NCBI RefSeq assembly: GCF_001968825.1
Contig: NZ_MIEU01000011.1
Span: 248,001-312,000, forward strand
Direction of reading: 5' to 3'
DNA length: 64,000 nucleotides
Source: Tersicoccus sp. Bi-70
Lineage (GTDB): Bacteria > Actinomycetota > Actinomycetes > Actinomycetales > Micrococcaceae
Under the pieces are notes generated by a model. That model had not been told where the DNA came from. It worked only from the letters and a program-made list of their open reading frames with translations, and searched no databases. Positions 53,226 to 62,120 of the stretch are shown piece by piece (position 1 is the stretch's first letter; the number at the start of each line of letters is the position of its first letter). Both the position numbers and the translations under genes were made by a program.

Positions 53226-54032
53226 ATGACTGAGACTCCTGCCCCTCTCGCCCTCGTCACCGGGGCCTCCTCCGGCATCGGGAAGGCCTTCGCCGAGCGC
53301 CTCGCCGCGGACGGCCACGACCTCATCCTGGTCGGCCGGCGGAAGGAGCGCCTCGACGCACTCGCCGCCGCCCTGCGCCACGCGCACGCGACGGTCACGG
53401 CCGACGTCCTCGTCGCCGACCTCGCCACCGACGCCGGCATCGACGCCGTGGCCCAGCGGTGCGCGGACCGGCCCGTGACCCTGCTGGTCAACAATGCCGG
53501 CGTCGCGCACTACATGCCGCTCGCCGACCTGCCGCCCGAGAAGGCGCACGAACTGGTCGGCGTCAAGGTCGTCGCCCCGACGATGCTGACCCGGGCGGTG
53601 CTGCCCGGCATGCTCGAGCGCGGGACGGGGACCGTCCTGAACGTCGCGGGCATGCTCGCGTTCTCCGGCCCGGCACCGGCGGCTCCCGCCCCGAGCCAAC
53701 GCGCCGTCTACGTCGCCAGCCTGGCCGGCACGGTCGCGATGTCGCAGACGCTGCACGCCGAGCTGGAGGGCACCGGCGTGGGCGTGCACGTGGTGTGCCC
53801 GGGCATCGTCGCCACCGAGTTCCACGAGGTGCAGGGCATGGACCTCTCGTCCGTGCCGCGGATGAGCGCCGACGACGTCGTCACCGCCGCGCTCGCCGGC
53901 ATCGAACTCGGCGAGACCGTGATCGCCCCCGGCGTGGAGGACGCGAGCCTGCTGGGCCGGGTGTTCGACGCGGACCTCGCCGCCTTCCACGGGCAGAGCC
54001 CGCAGCTGGCATCCCGGTACCGGCGGGTCTGA
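53226..54032 (+). CDS. SDR-family protein lacking the catalytic lysine
   Basis: A 268-residue short-chain dehydrogenase/reductase. Cofactor motif GASSGIG (13-19) and NNAG are intact, and the Tyr is present in VYVASLAGT, but the lysine expected four residues later is a leucine. The usual active-site Ser region is also changed (NVAGMLAFSGPAP). Cofactor binding may remain while reductase activity is doubtful. It is divergent from the XRE regulator, which probably controls it. Confidence 0.85.
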   Translation: MTETPAPLALVTGASSGIGKAFAERLAADGHDLILVGRRKERLDALAAALRHAHATVTADVLVADLATDAGIDAVAQRCADRPVTLLVNNAGVAHYMPLADLPPEKAHELVGVKVVAPTMLTRAVLPGMLERGTGTVLNVAGMLAFSGPAPAAPAPSQRAVYVASLAGTVAMSQTLHAELEGTGVGVHVVCPGIVATEFHEVQGMDLSSVPRMSADDVVTAALAGIELGETVIAPGVEDASLLGRVFDADLAAFHGQSPQLASRYRRV

Positions 54033-54035
54033 CGC

Positions 54036-55394
54036 TCAGCGTCCGCGACGCGGCGGGCTCCAGTCCCGGGGGCCCGGCGTGCGCGGTGGGTGGCGCCGTC
54101 GCCCGCGCGCGGACCCGGCCGCGGGCGTCCCGACACCGGAGGGGGTGAAGGGCGCACGGGTGGCGACGTTCCGCGATCCGGCCCGTCGAGCTCTCGGGGC
54201 CGGCCTCGGGGGCTCGACACCGGCGCCCTCGCCCTGCCAGCCCTTCAGCTGGGCGGCCAGCTGCCGGGCGAGACCGGGCTGGTAGTTCTTCTGGCTGTGC
54301 ACGGTGACCCACGCGCCCCAGTCCACGAAGCTGCGCGGCGTCTCGATGCTCAGGCGGTGGTCGGACGACGTGCCGCTCGTCGTCACGCCCTCACCGTGGA
54401 TCACGATCATGGCCGTGACGAACAGGTGCGGGAACCGCTGGGCTATCTTGTCGACGGCTGCCTTCATGTGGTTGTCGATGAGTCGCCCGGAGACGGTGTC
54501 GCGGATCTGGGACCACTCGTTGAGCGTGTAGTCGCCGGGGCGGTACATCTTCGAGTCGATCAGCAGCAGGTTGGTGCCGAAGAGGACGGCGTGGTCGATG
54601 TCCGCGTGGCGTGATCCGGGGAAGCGCAGGCTGTGGAACACCGCGACGCCGGGGATCGTCGCGAAGAACTTCAGCAGCTCCGCGGTGTACCGCTCGCCCG
54701 CGACTCCGCGGGACACGCGCGCTTCACCGAACCGGTCGACCGAGTCGGCGACGGCGCCGGCGCTGCCGAACACCCGGGCCGGCGGCTCGCAGTGGTTGAG
54801 GTCGGGCAGGTAGCTGCCGAGCGTCTGGTTGCGGCGGTACTTCGGGTCGAGTCGGGCCACCGCAGCCTTCGGGATCACCAGAGCCATGACGAGCAGGTAG
54901 GCGCTCCACCACCCGTTGCATCCGGTGAGATACCAGGGCAACAGCGAACCGAGCGCGACCACGACGACGGCAACGTGCCCGATCCGGCGGGTGAGCGCCT
55001 CGAAGCGTTCCGTCGGGAACGTGCGGATGACGGCGGCGATGGTCAGGGCCAGCGCGACGAGCGTGGCCGTGCCGGAGAACGACGGCAGGTCGGCGCGGGT
55101 GTACATCCGGGCCAGGGAGTAGACGTCCGGCAGTCCCGTGAGCAGTCCGGTGAGCGGCGGCAGCCCGACACGGTCGAACGGGCGGGTCAGAGCGACGAGC
55201 GCCAGGCCGCCGAGCCAGATGAGGCCGGTGACGATGAGGAACAGCGCCTGCCTGCGGACGACGGCCGTCCGGGCCATGACCGCCGCCGGCGGGTGCACGG
55301 GCGCGGTGATGGCGTCGAGCCAGGCCGGCCGCGCATCCACGCCCGTCGCCGCCAGCACCTCCGCGTCGATCGACGGTGTCGCCACCGGCTGCAT
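54036..55394 (-). CDS. Membrane protein with NERD-type nuclease domain
   Basis: A 452-residue protein. N-terminal half has about four helices (residues 48-175). Residues about 225-370 match a NERD-like domain: GERYTAELL, then RHADIDHAVLFGTNLLLIDSKMY, the D-x-D...DSK pattern of PD-(D/E)xK nucleases. The C-terminal 70 residues are Arg/Pro/Gly-rich and low-complexity. NERD proteins are suspected nucleases; substrate unknown. It converges with the SDR gene with only 3 bases between. Confidence 0.75.
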   Translation of the reverse strand: MQPVATPSIDAEVLAATGVDARPAWLDAITAPVHPPAAVMARTAVVRRQALFLIVTGLIWLGGLALVALTRPFDRVGLPPLTGLLTGLPDVYSLARMYTRADLPSFSGTATLVALALTIAAVIRTFPTERFEALTRRIGHVAVVVVALGSLLPWYLTGCNGWWSAYLLVMALVIPKAAVARLDPKYRRNQTLGSYLPDLNHCEPPARVFGSAGAVADSVDRFGEARVSRGVAGERYTAELLKFFATIPGVAVFHSLRFPGSRHADIDHAVLFGTNLLLIDSKMYRPGDYTLNEWSQIRDTVSGRLIDNHMKAAVDKIAQRFPHLFVTAMIVIHGEGVTTSGTSSDHRLSIETPRSFVDWGAWVTVHSQKNYQPGLARQLAAQLKGWQGEGAGVEPPRPAPRARRAGSRNVATRAPFTPSGVGTPAAGSARGRRRHPPRTPGPRDWSPPRRGR

Positions 55395-55450
55395 CCGTCC
55401 CCCTGTCGCCTCACTGTCGGGGACGGCTCGTCATCCGCCCTCTCGAGACT

Positions 55451-55564
55451 GTCGGCCGGTCGGCCGCCGGCGTAACGGCAGGTGGCTCAGGGGACCGGCC
55501 GACGCGTCGAGTGGACGGTTGACGTCGCCATACGCGGGGCATGGGTGCGTTATCGGTCCACTCG
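55451..55564. terminator. Two nested long inverted repeats between purB and the NERD gene
   Basis: GTCGGCCGGTC (55451-55461) pairs with GACCGGCCGAC (55493-55503), an 11-bp perfect stem, and CGAGTGGAC (55508-55516) pairs with GTCCACTCG (55556-55564), a 9-bp perfect stem. They fill the 191-base gap after the minus-strand purB and probably end its transcript. Confidence 0.5.
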
Positions 55565-55585
55565 GCGTGGCCGGCGCGAGCCGCC

Positions 55586-57010
55586 CTACGCCCGCCGCGC
55601 GAGCTTCGCCGCGATGCCGATGTACGACCCCGGCGTCAGCCGCTGCAGCCGGCCCTCGGCGCCGTCGGACAGGCCGAGCTCACCGACGAACTCCCGCAGC
55701 CGCGCCTCGTCCACCCGGTGCCCGCGCGTGAGCTCCTTGAGCCGCTCGTAGGGGTTGTCCATGCCCGGCCTTCCGGCAAGGGCCTCGGCCCGCATCACCG
55801 TCTGGATCGCCTCGCCGAGCACCTCCCAGTTGTGGTCGAGATCCTCGGCCAGGACGGGCCCGGCGACGTCGAGCTGGCGCAGCCCCTTGGCGACGTTGTT
55901 CAGCGCGAGCAGCCCGTGGCCGAGCGCCACCCCGACGTTGCGCTGCGACGACGAGTCCGTCAGGTCCCGCTGCCAGCGCGAGGTGACGAGCGTGGCGGCG
56001 AGGGTGTCGAGCAGCCCGTTCGAGATCTCGAGGTTCGCCTCGGCGTTCTCGAACCGAATGGGGTTGACCTTGTGCGGCATGGTCGAGGACCCGGTCGCGC
56101 CGGCCACCGGGATCTGCTTGAAGTAGCCGATGGAGATGTAGCTCCACACGTCGGTGCAGAAGTTGTGCAGGATGCGGTTGAAGCGGGCGACGTCGGCGTA
56201 CAGCTCCGCCTGCCAGTCGTGCGACTCGATCTGCGTCGTCAGCGGGTTCCAGGTCAGCCCGAGGCCTTCGACGAAGGTCCGGGACACCTCGAGCCAGTCG
56301 ACGGCGGGTGCGGCCGCCACGTGGGCGGCGAACGTGCCGGTGGCGCCGTTGATCTTGCCCAGGTAGTCCTGGCCGCCGATCCGGCCGAGCTGCCGGCCCA
56401 GCCGGTGCGTGAACACCGCGAGCTCCTTGCCGAGGGTGGTCGGCGTCGCCGGCTGCCCGTGCGTGCGGGAGAGCATCGGCGTCTCGGCGTGGGCCTCGCC
56501 CAGCTCACGGATCTGGTCGACGACGCGCTGCGCGGTGGGCGTCCACACCTCGCGGACGGCGTCCCGGATGCCGAGGGCGTAGGCGAGGTTGTTGATGTCC
56601 TCGCTGGTGCACGCGAAGTGGACCAGCGGCGTCAGGGCCTCCAGGCCCAGCGCCGGGAGCCGGCGGCCGATGAAGTACTCGACGGCCTTGACGTCGTGCA
56701 CGGTCTCCCGCTCGATCGCCGCCAGTTCGGCGATCTCCTCGGGACCGAAGCCGGTGACGATCGCACGCAGGCCGTCACGCTGCTCGGCGCTGACCGGCGA
56801 CAGCCCCGGCAGCACCGACTGCTCCGTCAGGTGCAGGAACCACTCGACCTCGACGTGGATCCGGTTCCGGTTCAGCGCCGCCTCCGAGAGGTGGTCCACC
56901 AGTGGGGCGGCGTCCATGCGGTAGCGGCCGTCGAGCGGGCCGAGCGCGATGTCGGTGGCGGCCAGCGAGCGGCGGCCGGAGGGCAGGGTCGAGTCCGCGG
57001 CGGAGGGCAT
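55586..57010 (-). CDS. purB: Adenylosuccinate lyase
   Basis: A 474-residue fumarase/aspartase-superfamily enzyme of purine synthesis that splits SAICAR and adenylosuccinate, releasing fumarate. The superfamily signature SSTMPHKVNPIRFENAE and conserved TSEDINN and SRTHGQPATPTTLGKE are present. Length is normal for the long actinobacterial/enterobacterial form. A core housekeeping gene, marking this part of the window as stable chromosome. Confidence 0.95.
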   Translation of the reverse strand: MPSAADSTLPSGRRSLAATDIALGPLDGRYRMDAAPLVDHLSEAALNRNRIHVEVEWFLHLTEQSVLPGLSPVSAEQRDGLRAIVTGFGPEEIAELAAIERETVHDVKAVEYFIGRRLPALGLEALTPLVHFACTSEDINNLAYALGIRDAVREVWTPTAQRVVDQIRELGEAHAETPMLSRTHGQPATPTTLGKELAVFTHRLGRQLGRIGGQDYLGKINGATGTFAAHVAAAPAVDWLEVSRTFVEGLGLTWNPLTTQIESHDWQAELYADVARFNRILHNFCTDVWSYISIGYFKQIPVAGATGSSTMPHKVNPIRFENAEANLEISNGLLDTLAATLVTSRWQRDLTDSSSQRNVGVALGHGLLALNNVAKGLRQLDVAGPVLAEDLDHNWEVLGEAIQTVMRAEALAGRPGMDNPYERLKELTRGHRVDEARLREFVGELGLSDGAEGRLQRLTPGSYIGIAAKLARRA

Positions 57011-57092
57011 GGCCCCATTCTCCCATGCGGTGTATCAGGGCTGGTGGGCCTGGAGTGAGCGCGTCTTCCGGCCTGGGCCGTCGAGCAGTACG

Positions 57093-57123
57093 CTCCTGTC
57101 TATACATCTTGTATAGACAGGAG
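57093..57123. promoter_or_regulatory. Operator of the zeta-toxin module
   Basis: A perfect inverted repeat with 13-base arm CTCCTGTCTATAC and a 5-base centre, ending in the ribosome-site region of the antitoxin gene at 57131. The length and symmetry suggest strong dimer binding, most likely autorepression by the HTH antitoxin. An mRNA hairpin covering the ribosome site is also possible. Confidence 0.75.
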
Positions 57124-57130
57124 CCTGCTG

Positions 57131-57562
57131 GTGTTGACCGTCCAGGAAGAACTTGCCCGAGTTCACGCTCAGCGAGAACTCAACCGGCTGAACGCTCTTC
57201 GAGCTTGTAACAAGGCTCGCGAGGACGGGATGACCCAGGTCGAGATCGCCCGCAAGCTCGGTGTTTCGCAGCCCGAGGTTCACCGTATGCTGCGCAAGGT
57301 TGACCACTTCCCGGAGCTGCTCGACCGGACGCCGCGCGAGGTCATTCTTGACTTCCATGCAGAGCTGATCAACCACTCCGAGATGATGGACGAACTCAAG
57401 GTATGGCCGTTCACCTTCAGCACTCCCGCGGAGCCGAAAAACCCGCTGAGTCCGTCGGCACGAGGCTCGTGGGAGGACGTCGTCGATGCCGTCCATCGCG
57501 ATCTGCTCCTCGTCGAGGACTACGACGAGCTCCTTCACGGACTTCCGGGCGGTCGACGATAG
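57131..57562 (+). CDS. HTH antitoxin-like protein
   Basis: A 143-residue protein starting at GTG 57131 (AGGAG upstream). The N-terminal helix-rich part includes the HTH GMTQVEIARKLGVSQPEVHRMLRKV at about 33-57. The C-terminal part is acidic (SWEDVVDAVHRDLLLVEDYDELLHG). Gene order and adjacency to the zeta toxin fit an antitoxin that also represses. It differs from the classic three-helix epsilon antitoxin and from PezA. AT-richer than its surroundings. Confidence 0.8.
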   Translation: MLTVQEELARVHAQRELNRLNALRACNKAREDGMTQVEIARKLGVSQPEVHRMLRKVDHFPELLDRTPREVILDFHAELINHSEMMDELKVWPFTFSTPAEPKNPLSPSARGSWEDVVDAVHRDLLLVEDYDELLHGLPGGRR

Positions 57563-58456
57563 ATGGACAACGCGATCCTGGGGAAGGTCGCGCACCAACT
57601 CGAGTCCCATCTGGATGTCAGTGGAACCTGGGTCTCCACCCTCTCCACGCAGTCTTACGACATCCCCCTCAAATCAGACCGATTGCGCTATCAAAGACGC
57701 CTACTTGACGAACTGTTCGAGTCGAGCGAGGCCGACGTTGCGCGGGAAGGGCGTTCGGTCCTCCTCACCGCGGGGCCGCCCGGTGCAGGCAAGTCGACGG
57801 CAATCGAAACTGGGAACCTTGAACTCGACGGTTGGCGGATTATTGATGCCGACGATATCAAAGTCCGACTTCTCGAAGACTGCTGGGCCGACGGGCGGTT
57901 TTCCCCTGCACTTGACACGATCCTTGCCGACGGATTCCCTGTGCGACTGAACGAGTTGTCGACTCTCGTTCACGTAGAGAGCGCCATATTGGCGGACCGG
58001 ATGGCAGAGCGATCCGTTGAAGCGGGCGAGAACGTCGTGATCTCGGGGACGATGTCGTGGGCCGGAACTGTTGCCGAGAAGCTTCGACTACTGGCTCTCC
58101 ACGATTACAGTGACGTCCGCATCATCGACGTGGAAGTGTCCAGCGAAGTCGCCGTGTATCGGGCCTATCAACGGTGGGCTCGAGGCCGACAGGCCGCCGC
58201 CGAAGGCGGCGATCCTCGCGGCGGACGTTTCACTCCACGCTCAGCGATCGAGACCCTCTATGGCCAAGACACGAGTTTCTCGAGATGTAACGAGAACGCC
58301 GTCCGTTTCTTCAACTCCGACGCTGCGGAAGCGTTCGACTCAATCGAGCTCTTGGTCTCGGTGGGCGTGGGCGAACCCGATGTCTACCGGAGGTCGGTGG
58401 GGAACTACCTCACATCGATCCCCTGTGCATTGAACGACCGGCCTTCAGAAGACTGA
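57563..58456 (+). CDS. Zeta-type toxin kinase
   Basis: A 297-residue protein beginning at the base after the antitoxin stop. Walker A GPPGAGKST at 71-79, followed by the zeta pattern WRIIDADDIKVRLL with the acidic catalytic pair, and R-rich helices (YRAYQRWARGRQ) later. Zeta toxins phosphorylate UDP-N-acetylglucosamine, blocking wall synthesis. It is longer than epsilon-zeta toxins at the N-terminus (about 65 extra residues). Base composition is visibly AT-richer than neighbours, indicating recent acquisition. Confidence 0.85.
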   Translation: MDNAILGKVAHQLESHLDVSGTWVSTLSTQSYDIPLKSDRLRYQRRLLDELFESSEADVAREGRSVLLTAGPPGAGKSTAIETGNLELDGWRIIDADDIKVRLLEDCWADGRFSPALDTILADGFPVRLNELSTLVHVESAILADRMAERSVEAGENVVISGTMSWAGTVAEKLRLLALHDYSDVRIIDVEVSSEVAVYRAYQRWARGRQAAAEGGDPRGGRFTPRSAIETLYGQDTSFSRCNENAVRFFNSDAAEAFDSIELLVSVGVGEPDVYRRSVGNYLTSIPCALNDRPSED

Positions 58457-58552
58457 CGCTACGTGCGGCAGAGGTCACGGCGACTACGCCCCGGGGCATG
58501 ACGATGTCCCCGGACACTGCCGCTCCGACGTGGGGCGATCTACGGTGGACTC

Positions 58553-59719
58553 ATGTCGATCACCGCATTCACCCACGCCCACGTCGTCCCCGTCGACGGC
58601 GATCCCTTCGACGGCACCGTCGTCGTCACCGACGGCACCATCACCGCGCTCGGCCCGGACATCGAGATCCCCGACGGTGCGCAGACCGTCGACGCCGCCG
58701 GGAAATGGCTGCTCCCCGGCTTCGTCGACGCCCACGTGCACCTGGGCGTGCACGAGGAGGCCGAGGGCTGGGCCGGTGACGACACCAACGAGAAGACCGA
58801 GCCGGTCACCGCCCACGTCCGCGCGATCGACGGCATCAACCCGGCCGACCTCGGCTTCAGCGACGCGCTCACCGGCGGCGTCACCACCGTCAACGTCAAC
58901 CCCGGCTCCGCCAACCCGATCGGCGGCCTGTCCGCCGCCATCCACACCGCCGGACCCACCGTGGACGCCATGGTGCTCAAGTCGCCGGCCGGGCTGAAGT
59001 CCGCGCTCGGCGAGAACCCGAAGCGCGTCTGGGGCGACCAGAAGAAGATGCCGAGCACGCGCCTCGGCGTCGCCGCCGTCATCCGGCAGGCCTTCGTCGA
59101 GGCCACCAACTACCGGGCGACGCGGGACGCGGCCGGGGACGCCTTCGCGGGCCGGGACCTGAAACTGGACGCGCTCGCCCAGGTGCTCGACCGGGAGATC
59201 CCGTGGCGGCAGCACTGCCACCGGGCGGACGACATCGCGACCGCCGTGCGGATCGCGGACGAGTTCGGCTACCGGCTCGTCATCGACCACGGCACCGAGG
59301 CGCACCTCGTGGCGGACCTGCTGGCCGAGCGGAACGTTCCCGTGCTGATCGGCCCGCTGATGACGTCGCGCTCGAAGGTGGAGCTGCGGAACCGCTCCCT
59401 GCGCAACCCGGGGCTGCTCGCGAAGGCCGGCGTCGAGATCTCCATCATCACCGACCACCCGGTCGTGCCGATCCACTTCCTCGTCCACCAGGCGTCGCTG
59501 GCGGTCAAGGAGGGGCTGGACCGCGAGACGGCGCTGCGAGCGATCACGATCAACCCGGCGCGAGTGCTCGGCGTGGACGAACGGCTCGGCTCCCTGACGC
59601 CGGGGAAGGACGCCGACCTGGTGCTGTGGTCCGGCGACCCGCTGGACCTCTACTCCCGCGCGGAGCAGGTGTGGATCGGCGGGGAGTCGGTCTACCGGTA
59701 CGAGGCGCCGGCCGCCTGA
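58553..59719 (+). CDS. Imidazolonepropionase-like amidohydrolase
   Basis: A 388-residue metal-dependent hydrolase with a composite beta-sandwich and TIM barrel. Zinc ligands H61-x-H63 (DAHVHLGVHEE), H221 or H223 (QHCHRADD), H246 (IDHGTEAHL) and D301 (TDHPVVP) are present. Family members hydrolyse cyclic amides, dipeptides or nucleobases. Substrate not deducible; no pathway genes are next to it. Confidence 0.85.
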   Translation: MSITAFTHAHVVPVDGDPFDGTVVVTDGTITALGPDIEIPDGAQTVDAAGKWLLPGFVDAHVHLGVHEEAEGWAGDDTNEKTEPVTAHVRAIDGINPADLGFSDALTGGVTTVNVNPGSANPIGGLSAAIHTAGPTVDAMVLKSPAGLKSALGENPKRVWGDQKKMPSTRLGVAAVIRQAFVEATNYRATRDAAGDAFAGRDLKLDALAQVLDREIPWRQHCHRADDIATAVRIADEFGYRLVIDHGTEAHLVADLLAERNVPVLIGPLMTSRSKVELRNRSLRNPGLLAKAGVEISIITDHPVVPIHFLVHQASLAVKEGLDRETALRAITINPARVLGVDERLGSLTPGKDADLVLWSGDPLDLYSRAEQVWIGGESVYRYEAPAA

Positions 59720-60035
59720 GGGGCGCTGCCGGCTCGGCTGCACGGCCGGAAGAAGAAGGCCGGGACGGGTGCGTGACCCGTCCCGGCGGCGCCGGTTGCG
59801 CTGGGGACACAACCGGCCGGATTCGGCGATGGTGCCACGGGCGTGTGCCGCGTCTCATGACGGCGCACGGAGCCGGATCGACCGAAGCGAAGCGCGGATC
59901 GGGTGGTTGTCACCTGTTCGGCGGACGGACGTCCCGACCTCGGCTTTCCTCCATCATGCCCTGCTGATCTGGGCATTCGCTGAACAGGCCGGCAGAACGA
60001 GGCACCGTGTGGCCCCGTGCGTCCCGATCGGCGGG
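59720..60035. other. Noncoding gap with terminator
   Basis: About 316 bases between convergent genes (amidohydrolase ending 59719, rhodanese ending 60036). It holds the strong hairpin at 59759-59787. The rest (59788-60035) shows no frame with the region's codon bias and no repeat I could recognise. Confidence 0.5.
59759..59787. terminator. Hairpin terminator after the amidohydrolase
   Basis: A perfect 12-bp stem, arm GCCGGGACGGGT, with loop GCGTG, about 40 bases past the amidohydrolase stop. Preceded by an A-rich run, so on the minus strand it is followed by a T-rich run (CTTCTTCTT), giving a near-classic terminator for transcripts from the right. Confidence 0.75.
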
Positions 60036-60653
60036 TCAGACGGTGGCCCGCGGCAGCCGACCGATCGCGGTCGCGGCGGTGGGCTCCTCGGTCGCGCGGT
60101 TCCACGGCAGGACCGCGAGGGCGCGAGCCATCGCGCACGTGTTGGTGGCGGCGGAGAAGGTCAGGCCGCCGCCGATGACGCCGGCCACGGCACGCAGCTT
60201 CGGCGAGACGAAGCGGCCGCCGACGAGGCCGACGAGCACCAGCGAGCCCGCGACCATCCTCACCTGACGCTCCATCGCCCACGCGCCGGCCCCGCGGACG
60301 ACGGCACCGCCGGCCGAGGCGAAGGCCGGGACGCCACCGGTGAGCACGCGTGCACCGTCGTGGCCGGCGGCGGCCAGCTTCTGCCGCGCCTGCTCCGCGC
60401 GTGCACCGGACTGGCAGACCAGCACGACCCGATCGCCGAGCCGGGACGCCACGTCGCCCGTGTGAGCGGTGAGCAGGGGCAGCGGCACGTTGTACGAGCC
60501 GTCGATGTGGACGGCCTCGAACTCGGCGGCCGACCGGACGTCGACGAGGACGACGTCGTCGTGATCCCCGGTCCACTCCTGCAGCAGCGCGGGGTCGATC
60601 GTGGTGGGGGCAGTGTCAGTGGCAGAGGCAGAGGCAGTGGCGGTGACGGTCAC
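60036..60653 (-). CDS. Rhodanese fused to DUF2892 membrane segment
   Basis: A 205-residue protein. The GTG at 60653 has GGAGG. Rhodanese domain about 20-130 with active-site C80 (LVCQSGARA), then a C-terminal DUF2892-type pair of membrane helices (MERQVRMVAGSLVLVGLVGG and a second to about 185). Such fusions move persulfide sulfur near the membrane and occur in sulfide-detoxifying operons with MBL-fold persulfide dioxygenases, as here. Confidence 0.88.
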   Translation of the reverse strand: MTVTATASASATDTAPTTIDPALLQEWTGDHDDVVLVDVRSAAEFEAVHIDGSYNVPLPLLTAHTGDVASRLGDRVVLVCQSGARAEQARQKLAAAGHDGARVLTGGVPAFASAGGAVVRGAGAWAMERQVRMVAGSLVLVGLVGGRFVSPKLRAVAGVIGGGLTFSAATNTCAMARALAVLPWNRATEEPTAATAIGRLPRATV

Positions 60654-60793
60654 GGGGGTCCTCCCGGAGTCGACGGACGGTGGGCTGGGATCCAGCATGA
60701 CGCCGGGACCCCGCCCGTCCGAAGGCGCACGTCACACGGAGCCACGCGGACCCGCAGCACAACGGGCGACGGGCGACGACGGGCGGCGCCGGC

Positions 60794-61915
60794 CTACCGG
60801 GAGAGACCCGGCCGCAGCCGCCGGGAAAAGAGGATGGCGGCCCACACCAGCGCGGAGAAGGCCGCCAGCAGCACGCCGAGGACGTTCAGGTCGAGGTCCG
60901 CCAGGAGCCCGAGGGACGACGGCACCCCCGTCAGCGGCGTGAGGACCTCGTTGAGCACGCCGAGCAGGTTCGCCCCGCCCACGAGGAACGCGACGCCGAC
61001 CGAGACGGCGGTGATCGCCAGGTTGAGGTCGAGGGTGCGCCGCGCGTCGGCGGCGGCGTCCCGGTACACGCGGCTCATCAGCAGGCCGTCCGCGCTGTCG
61101 AACGCCGTCATGCCCGCGGTGAAGAGCACCGGCAGCACGAGGGCGGCGTACCAGGGCAGTCCGGGGGCCAGCGCGCCGGCCAGGACGAAGAGGCCGATCG
61201 AGGCGGCGGTGTCCAGGCCGAGGCCGAACAGGAAGCCGACGGGGTACATCGCGGCCGGGCGGTTCACCCAGCGTGCGGCCGGGCGGAGCAGCCGGTGCAG
61301 GACGCCGCGCCGGTCCAGGTGGGCGGCCAGGGCGGCCTGGTCCACCGCCGCACCATCGGTGCCGGCCCGGAACCTGCGGGTCCCGGCGGTCCGGCGGAGC
61401 CGGAGCAGGCCGCGCAGTGTCGGCACGTTGAGCAGCCCGGCGGTCAGGAGGAACAGGCCCGAGACGCTGGCTCCCCAGATGCCGGCGCCCTCGCGCAGGG
61501 GTGAGTGCTCGTCGGCCAGGCCACCGGTCAGCGACGCGACACCGAGGGAGAGTCCGAGGACGGCCAGCAGCACCACCGAGGAGTGGCCGAGGGCGAACCA
61601 GAAGCCGGTCGTGGAGCTCGGTCGGCCGCGGGCGAGCAGGCGACGCGTCGCGTTGTCGATGGCCGCGATGTGGTCGGCGTCGAACGCGTGCCGGACGCCG
61701 AGGGCCCAGGCGCTCAGCGCTAGACCCAGCAGCACGCCGGTGTTGCCACCGGCGGCCGCCTGCGCGGGCAGCAGCCAGAGGACGAGGGCCCCGACGCCGA
61801 GCAGGTGCAGACCGACCACGGTCGCGACCATGGCGCGGAGCGGGCCGGACCCGGGCAGCGACGGCGGCACGGGTGCTGCGGAGCGCGCTGGCGTCTCGAA
61901 GCTCACGGATGTCAC
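60794..61915 (-). CDS. NixA/HoxN-type nickel/cobalt transporter
   Basis: A 373-residue eight-helix NiCoT permease. The metal-selective helix II motif RHAFDADHIAAIDN (H-x4-D-H) is intact, as are FALGHSSVV and LGLDTAASI. A long cytoplasmic loop sits in the middle. GTG 61915 has GGAAGGG upstream. It lies between two sulfurtransferase genes, unusual company for a nickel carrier. Confidence 0.9.
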   Translation of the reverse strand: MTSVSFETPARSAAPVPPSLPGSGPLRAMVATVVGLHLLGVGALVLWLLPAQAAAGGNTGVLLGLALSAWALGVRHAFDADHIAAIDNATRRLLARGRPSSTTGFWFALGHSSVVLLAVLGLSLGVASLTGGLADEHSPLREGAGIWGASVSGLFLLTAGLLNVPTLRGLLRLRRTAGTRRFRAGTDGAAVDQAALAAHLDRRGVLHRLLRPAARWVNRPAAMYPVGFLFGLGLDTAASIGLFVLAGALAPGLPWYAALVLPVLFTAGMTAFDSADGLLMSRVYRDAAADARRTLDLNLAITAVSVGVAFLVGGANLLGVLNEVLTPLTGVPSSLGLLADLDLNVLGVLLAAFSALVWAAILFSRRLRPGLSR

Positions 61916-61962
61916 GGTAGCCCTTCCGGGGTGGGGAGAACGAGGAGAACGGGACGTCAGGG

Positions 61963-61996
61963 GGCCGGGGCGAGTCGAGACGGACTCGCCCCGGCC
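61963..61996. terminator. Long hairpin downstream of the MBL-rhodanese gene
   Basis: A perfect 14-bp stem, arm GGCCGGGGCGAGTC, loop GAGACG. It lies before the nickel/cobalt transporter start and after the MBL-rhodanese gene (both minus). No U-tract. Confidence 0.7.
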
Positions 61997-62002
61997 GGGA
62001 AT

Positions 62003-62107
62003 GCGGGACACGCTGGGGACATGTCCCGCGGGACGGCCAGGCGGGGGAGACCTGGCCGGCCGACTGGTCCACCGACCGCGGTCCGGCGGAAACCGGGCCG
62101 CGGTCGG
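62003..62107. other. Two further hairpins in the same gap
   Basis: GCGGGACA/TGTCCCGC (62003-62010 and 62022-62029, 8-bp arms, 11-base loop) and CCGACCGCGG/CCGCGGTCGG (62072-62081 and 62098-62107, 10-bp arms, 16-base loop). With the 61963 hairpin they make three stems in about 145 bases, directly after the MBL-rhodanese stop at 62121. Confidence 0.55.
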
Positions 62108-62120
62108 CGAGAGACTCGGC

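Noticed and set aside
57093-58456. An integrated mobile element carrying the zeta module
   Set aside because: The base composition suggests import, but I found no integrase, transposase, flanking direct repeat or tRNA target.
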